Assembly (NCBI GenBank): GCA_964486285.1
Contig: CAZALH010000004.1
Location: 1 to 64,000 of the forward strand
Reading direction: 5' to 3'
DNA length: 64,000 bases
Source: JAIDVZ01 sp964486285
GTDB taxonomy: Bacteria; Verrucomicrobiota; Verrucomicrobiia; Opitutales; JAIRKQ01
Every line of letters begins with the position of its first letter. Position 1 is the first letter of the stretch. A program made the translations under genes and the position numbers. This document shows, piece after piece, positions 60,572 to 64,000 of the stretch. Under the pieces are notes generated by a model. That model did no database searches. It worked only from the letters and a program-made list of their open reading frames with translations, and had not been told where the DNA came from.

Positions 60572-62662
60572 TTAAAATTCAATGAGATCAAGTTTTATGT
60601 TAAATTGGCAATGACTTTCTCGAGATGCTTTATGTCGAAATGTAATATAATATTCAATATACCAAGAATGTCCAAGTTTAGATTTTAATGAAAAGCATTG
60701 CTCAGTAAATTTTTTTATTCGAGCATCAAATTGAGTCATAATGTAGATATTTATTCTAGAATTTAATTGTGTGGAAAATTTTAGGCCACATTGACAAGTA
60801 TCATTTTGTATAGTATGTGTTAAAAGTTCCAGTTGCCATACATTGCCATCATGTATATTAGTAGATGTTGTTGTTTCTTCTAATGTTAATGTCTGGGTGT
60901 AAATTTTGCTATATAATTGAAAGGACAACCAGTTGGAAAAATTAATTTCTGAAAATAAATATGAATTTGACAGTGTTGATTCTTTTTTGTTTATGTCTTC
61001 ATTGAAATTGCGCTTGAGTAAAATATCTTGAAAAAAGTCTAATTTTATTAAGTCGCGTGCAATATAGTTATTTGTTGAAGTTTGCAGCGTGTTCCTAACT
61101 CCGACTCTGATCATATTTTGTGGCTTAATATCATCGATATTTCGTATATCAGCAAGATTTATAATCGGCATATTAGTTTCAAAAATATCACGCTCAATTA
61201 TTGGATAATCAGATTTATTTCTTTTTACTTCTGGGATATAGCGATATTGTAATATTGGTTGAACGATATGTTTTAAACCATTTATTCCCCACGTCGAATT
61301 TGTAGTATCTGATTTTCCGCTAAAGAGCATATTAGCATCAAATCCCAATTGTGTAACGATGCGTGAAAAATCATGATATCCAGTGCAATTTAAATATTCT
61401 GTTGTACGTACAGACATTATTGGTGTAAAATTTAACCAATCTGAATGATCGATTGGCATAGACAGCCCATAATAAATATCAAATTTATCTAATTCATGTT
61501 TAGTGTGCTCATTATCATACCCTTTTAAATGAGTATAGTGCATAAATGCTCGATTATATATATTAGAGTTCCAAAGTTTTTTAGTAAGCATGTTAATACG
61601 CAACTCTGGTACCTGTGAAACTGTTTGATAAAAATTGTTTATATTTAGCCTGGAGAAAGCAGAAATAATATAATTGTCTTTATAATATGTTGTTTCTATA
61701 AACGATTCTGGTATTTGTTCATTATTATACCATGTTGGTCTAAAATCACGTGTTACTTCTGGGTCGTTCCATAAAGAAAATCTGCTAATAGCGTCGAAGT
61801 GATCATTAAAATGAAATTTATTTTTACTTTTTAAAAGAAAACGATCTTTTTCAATGAAGTCTGAAGATATGCCTTGATTACGTAAACTTTTGCTGCCATT
61901 ATCATGAATAAACCCGAATTTAGTTTCACTAAACAGACTATGGTTTATATCATCTTTTTTTTCATATTTAATAGCTGGGCCTAATAAAAATCCTCGTTTA
62001 GTATATACATCTAATAATCCACCGACTTTTGTGGTCGGGTTTGCACGAAAGTAAAAATCATTTCTTGTGAAAAGTCCGAGATTTTCTTGAACACCGTAGT
62101 CATTTTTTAACCAAAATGGATGTTGAGCTATTGGAAATGTGTACTTAGGAAGATAAAAAAATGGTACTTCCCCAATTTTAAAAACTACAGATTTAGCGTG
62201 TACTTTTTTTAATTTTTTTATCTCAAATTTTTTTGCATGAATATTTGGAGAAAATTTATCAGGCTGCCCAAAATACAGTGTTCCATTGTCGATTTGTTGG
62301 TAGTATTTTTCTATATACAATTGTGTAGCGTTGATAATAATTGGTGACAAATAAATTTTGCTGTCTTTTGTAGTTATACATTGCTTTTGAATATCGTAGT
62401 CTATTGAATCGGATGTCATAAACATTTTTTTGTTTATGAATATAACGTTGCCATTTGCAATGGCCTTACTCTGATCAGCATTCATTTCAATTTGATCTGC
62501 TCTTAGGCTAATTCTTTCAGAAATTAAATGGACATTATCATTAGCAATTAGATGTTTACTTGTTGGATCATACTCTATTGGCCCATCAGCGCTAAGTTCC
62601 ATTCCAAATAAAAAATTGTTAATTAGTGCACCGAATATTATTATATAAAAATAAATTTTCAC
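60572..62662 (-). CDS. lptD: LPS-assembly protein LptD
   Basis: Outer-membrane protein that inserts lipopolysaccharide into the outer leaflet. The 696-residue protein has a signal peptide (about 1-20), an N-terminal OstA-like beta-jellyroll domain with repeated LIANDNVHLISERISLRADQIEM-type strands (quoted in part as ADQIEMNADQSKAIANGNV), the family segment GEVPFFYLPKYTFPI, and a long beta-barrel with many aromatic-ended strands ending DLIEF. Its presence, with hldD, shows that an LPS outer membrane is built. It is somewhat short for the family. Confidence 0.88.
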   Translation of the reverse strand: MKIYFYIIIFGALINNFLFGMELSADGPIEYDPTSKHLIANDNVHLISERISLRADQIEMNADQSKAIANGNVIFINKKMFMTSDSIDYDIQKQCITTKDSKIYLSPIIINATQLYIEKYYQQIDNGTLYFGQPDKFSPNIHAKKFEIKKLKKVHAKSVVFKIGEVPFFYLPKYTFPIAQHPFWLKNDYGVQENLGLFTRNDFYFRANPTTKVGGLLDVYTKRGFLLGPAIKYEKKDDINHSLFSETKFGFIHDNGSKSLRNQGISSDFIEKDRFLLKSKNKFHFNDHFDAISRFSLWNDPEVTRDFRPTWYNNEQIPESFIETTYYKDNYIISAFSRLNINNFYQTVSQVPELRINMLTKKLWNSNIYNRAFMHYTHLKGYDNEHTKHELDKFDIYYGLSMPIDHSDWLNFTPIMSVRTTEYLNCTGYHDFSRIVTQLGFDANMLFSGKSDTTNSTWGINGLKHIVQPILQYRYIPEVKRNKSDYPIIERDIFETNMPIINLADIRNIDDIKPQNMIRVGVRNTLQTSTNNYIARDLIKLDFFQDILLKRNFNEDINKKESTLSNSYLFSEINFSNWLSFQLYSKIYTQTLTLEETTTSTNIHDGNVWQLELLTHTIQNDTCQCGLKFSTQLNSRINIYIMTQFDARIKKFTEQCFSLKSKLGHSWYIEYYITFRHKASRESHCQFNIKLDLIEF

Positions 62663-62714
62663 AGTATTTATTATTAAATGTTACTACAAATATCATGTAC
62701 CATAACAAGGATAA

Positions 62715-63482
62715 TTATTTTGATTGAAGTGAATCAGATATTTTTGTCCAGAATGGGTCGTGAAGTTTATCTAATGCTGATAAAATTTCTCCTTGGATTA
62801 GCATGCTTTCTGCTTTTTTTCGTGAAATTCCACGGGATTGCATGTAATAGAAGTTAAATATATCGAAATATCCTACTGCAGCGCCGTGAGAACACGTAAC
62901 ATTTTTATTGCCAATATTCAAGGTTGGGGAAACATCTACATGTGCTTGATCAGACAGTAAAATTCCTTTTGTGTGATGAGAAGATGAACTCTCGTTGGCC
63001 TTGTTGTCAACTGTAATTATTCCGTCAAGCACGAAAGATGAATGTTCATCTAAAATTACGGAATTTTTCACTAAAGACTTGGAATAATTTGCGATATGAT
63101 TTTGCCTAACTTTGAAATAAGCGTTATCATTGTTGTTTAGTATGCAAATGTTGCGAATGTCAGCTGATGAGTGTTCATCGATTAAATCAAGTTTTAAGTA
63201 AAGGTTTACTTTTGGGCACTGTTTTACGAAACATATTAATGTTAGTTCTGAATTTTTAAATAATTTGAAGTTTAATTCAAGGTTAACATGTTGTGTACCA
63301 GTGAATTGCGCAAAAATCATAACCTTTTTGTTTTCTTGGATATTACATGATATTATTCTGTTTTTTTCAGCAATTTGTAGTAAAATTTTAGATAAGTGAT
63401 CTTGCAATAAAATTTCGTACTTTTCTGTTACTGGATTTAGAACAATAATTCTGTTAGCTTTTTTTTTAAGTGCGTTATTCAT
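62715..63482 (-). CDS. sufD: SufD-like iron-sulfur cluster assembly protein
   Basis: A 255-residue member of the SufB/SufD family, which forms the scaffold complex SufBC2D for Fe-S cluster assembly. The C-terminal core shows the family segments LVKNSVILDEHSSFVLDG, HVDVSPTLNIGNKNVTCSHGAAVG, and YYMQSRGISRKKAESMLIQGE. It is much shorter than ordinary SufD (about 420), having lost most of the N-terminal helical part. The usual sufB, sufC and sufS neighbours are not here. The cell may keep a reduced Suf system. Confidence 0.78.
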   Translation of the reverse strand: MNNALKKKANRIIVLNPVTEKYEILLQDHLSKILLQIAEKNRIISCNIQENKKVMIFAQFTGTQHVNLELNFKLFKNSELTLICFVKQCPKVNLYLKLDLIDEHSSADIRNICILNNNDNAYFKVRQNHIANYSKSLVKNSVILDEHSSFVLDGIITVDNKANESSSSHHTKGILLSDQAHVDVSPTLNIGNKNVTCSHGAAVGYFDIFNFYYMQSRGISRKKAESMLIQGEILSALDKLHDPFWTKISDSLQSK

Positions 63483-63592
63483 AAATGAATTATGTAGTTA
63501 CTATCATAAGTACATGAGTTTGCATAGAAAATTTGTATAAAAATTTTTAATAAAAAGCTTGTAAAGGTTAATTAAGCTTATATGAGTGAAGC

Positions 63593-63616
63593 TTTGTTGT
63601 TGTTCTATACAACAAA
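63593..63616 (+). repeat. Inverted repeat just upstream of tRNA-Glu
   Basis: Eight-base arms TTTGTTGT and ACAACAAA (63593-63600 and 63609-63616) with an eight-base loop end five bases before the tRNA. It could form a hairpin in a precursor transcript near the RNase P cut, or be an operator. It is AT-rich and weak, and no function is shown. Confidence 0.3.
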
Positions 63617-63621
63617 TAAAA

Positions 63622-63698
63622 GTCCCGTTCGTCTAGTCGGTCCAGGACACAGGATTTTCATTCCTGCAACAGGGGTTCGAATCCCCTACGGGACGCCA
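63622..63698 (+). tRNA. tRNA-Glu (anticodon UUC)
   Basis: A complete cloverleaf can be drawn. The acceptor stem pairs GTCCCGT (63622-63628) with ACGGGAC (63688-63694). The anticodon stem CAGGA/TCCTG encloses the loop TTTTCAT, with anticodon TTC at 63657-63659. The T arm AGGGG/CCCCT has the loop TTCGAAT. Discriminator G and encoded CCA end the gene. The short plus-strand frame spanning this tRNA is not a gene. Confidence 0.96.
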
Positions 63699-64000
63699 GT
63701 TTATGGTCTTTTTTATACACTTTTCAAAGCTTTAAAGAATACTAGCAAATATATCAAGAATGTACCTGTAGCGTTTTTGTTTAAAAAAATACAAAAAAGA
63801 TATCCCATGCACTTTTAATTACAGTATTAAAACACCCCACACTACCTTGAGTTTAAGGTAGTAATTTCACAATTGAATCATGATTCCCACTTTTTATAGT
63901 AAAACACAAAGCTTATTTTTTTGCCCACAATAAAGACTTATTAAAAAACAAGCTTAAACTATAAATAAAATTCAGTATATTAACTAGACCTTTGTTTTTT
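63699..64000. other. Non-coding stretch at right edge
   Basis: About 300 AT-rich bases after tRNA-Glu hold no convincing gene on either strand. The only structure I see is the perfect hairpin at 63841-63862. The region may contain the promoter of a gene beyond the window. Confidence 0.5.
63841..63862 (+). terminator. Hairpin near right edge, possible terminator
   Basis: A perfect eight-base-pair stem, ACTACCTT with AAGGTAGT (63841-63848 and 63855-63862), has a six-base loop GAGTTT. The following AATTTCAC has only a short T run, so it is a weak terminator on the plus strand, about 143 bases after tRNA-Glu. It may end the tRNA transcript or that of a gene to the right. Confidence 0.4.

Noticed and set aside
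63582..63818. Short plus-strand open frame of 78 codons
   Set aside because: It runs straight through the complete tRNA-Glu gene and shows no protein family, so it is a chance frame.

Overview
The window is AT-rich, gene-dense bacterial chromosome. Gaps between genes are almost all under 150 bases and many neighbours overlap by 1 to 13 bases. The standard code is used, with TGA as a stop. It is a Gram-negative cell: lptD, hldD, exbB/exbD, several lipoproteins and a yidC with a large periplasmic domain are present. Most genes are housekeeping. Mixed in are type III secretion (T3SS) genes, a T3SS chaperone and several single unrecognised proteins that look like secreted effectors or inclusion-membrane-type proteins. 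That mix suggests a host-associated, probably intracellular bacterium. The PTS-EIIA/diadenylate-cyclase fusion, the fused SecDF, the 'DIYGT' HAD protein and the 528-residue protein with a 'PPNYHKYQ' motif make me lean to the PVC group, most likely a Verrucomicrobiota (Opitutales-like) symbiont. This placement is inference from memory of these families; no rRNA gene is present to test it.

Layout. 1-382 (minus): a broken reading frame whose downstream part carries an OTU-protease-like catalytic Cys motif and runs off the left edge. 420-1160: birA. 1194-6177: a compact T3SS operon sctJ-K-L-N-O-P (inner ring lipoprotein, sorting-platform adaptor, stator, ATPase, stalk, needle-length regulator). 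6242-10503: lipoprotein, thioredoxin, ruvX, rodA, RNase G. 10523-12075 (minus): RelE-fold protein, membrane protein, pntAB. 12169-16039: mscS, and mutL/exbD/exbB on the minus strand. 16160-22742: yidC, yebC, an orphan, gatB, pntAA, another orphan. 22885-30163: yajC-secDF-recJ-rsmG-MBL hydrolase-glgA. 30227-37754: a two-TM protein, a Nudix hydrolase, pgk-tpiA, then the minus-strand set of nucleotidyltransferase, HU, yraN, hldD and the EIIA-DAC fusion. 37826-41729: pgsA-pgpA-rseP-ispG. 41721-47046 (minus): acpS, ffh, pit, priA. 47170-58059: a large coiled-coil Inc-like protein, acyl-ACP synthetase-like enzyme, HAD protein, prmA, lipoprotein, conserved unknown, epimerase-like pair, and trkH split by a frameshift. 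58185-63482: CesT-type chaperone with a small partner, DUF2062 protein, miaA, lptD, sufD. 63622-63698: tRNA-Glu(UUC).

How the parts connect. The T3SS block, the chaperone at 58185 and the scattered orphan proteins (18759, 22173, 30227, 47170, 58698 and the OTU-like frame at the left edge) form a plausible secretion apparatus, chaperone and substrate set, although the other apparatus genes (C, D, Q, R-V) are not here. Both reading-frame breaks I found (OTU-like gene, A9; trkH, T8) lie exactly at homopolymer runs. They may be polymerase slippage sites, real decay or sequencing error. The diadenylate cyclase fusion and the TrkH channel could be functionally linked, because c-di-AMP controls potassium uptake in other bacteria.
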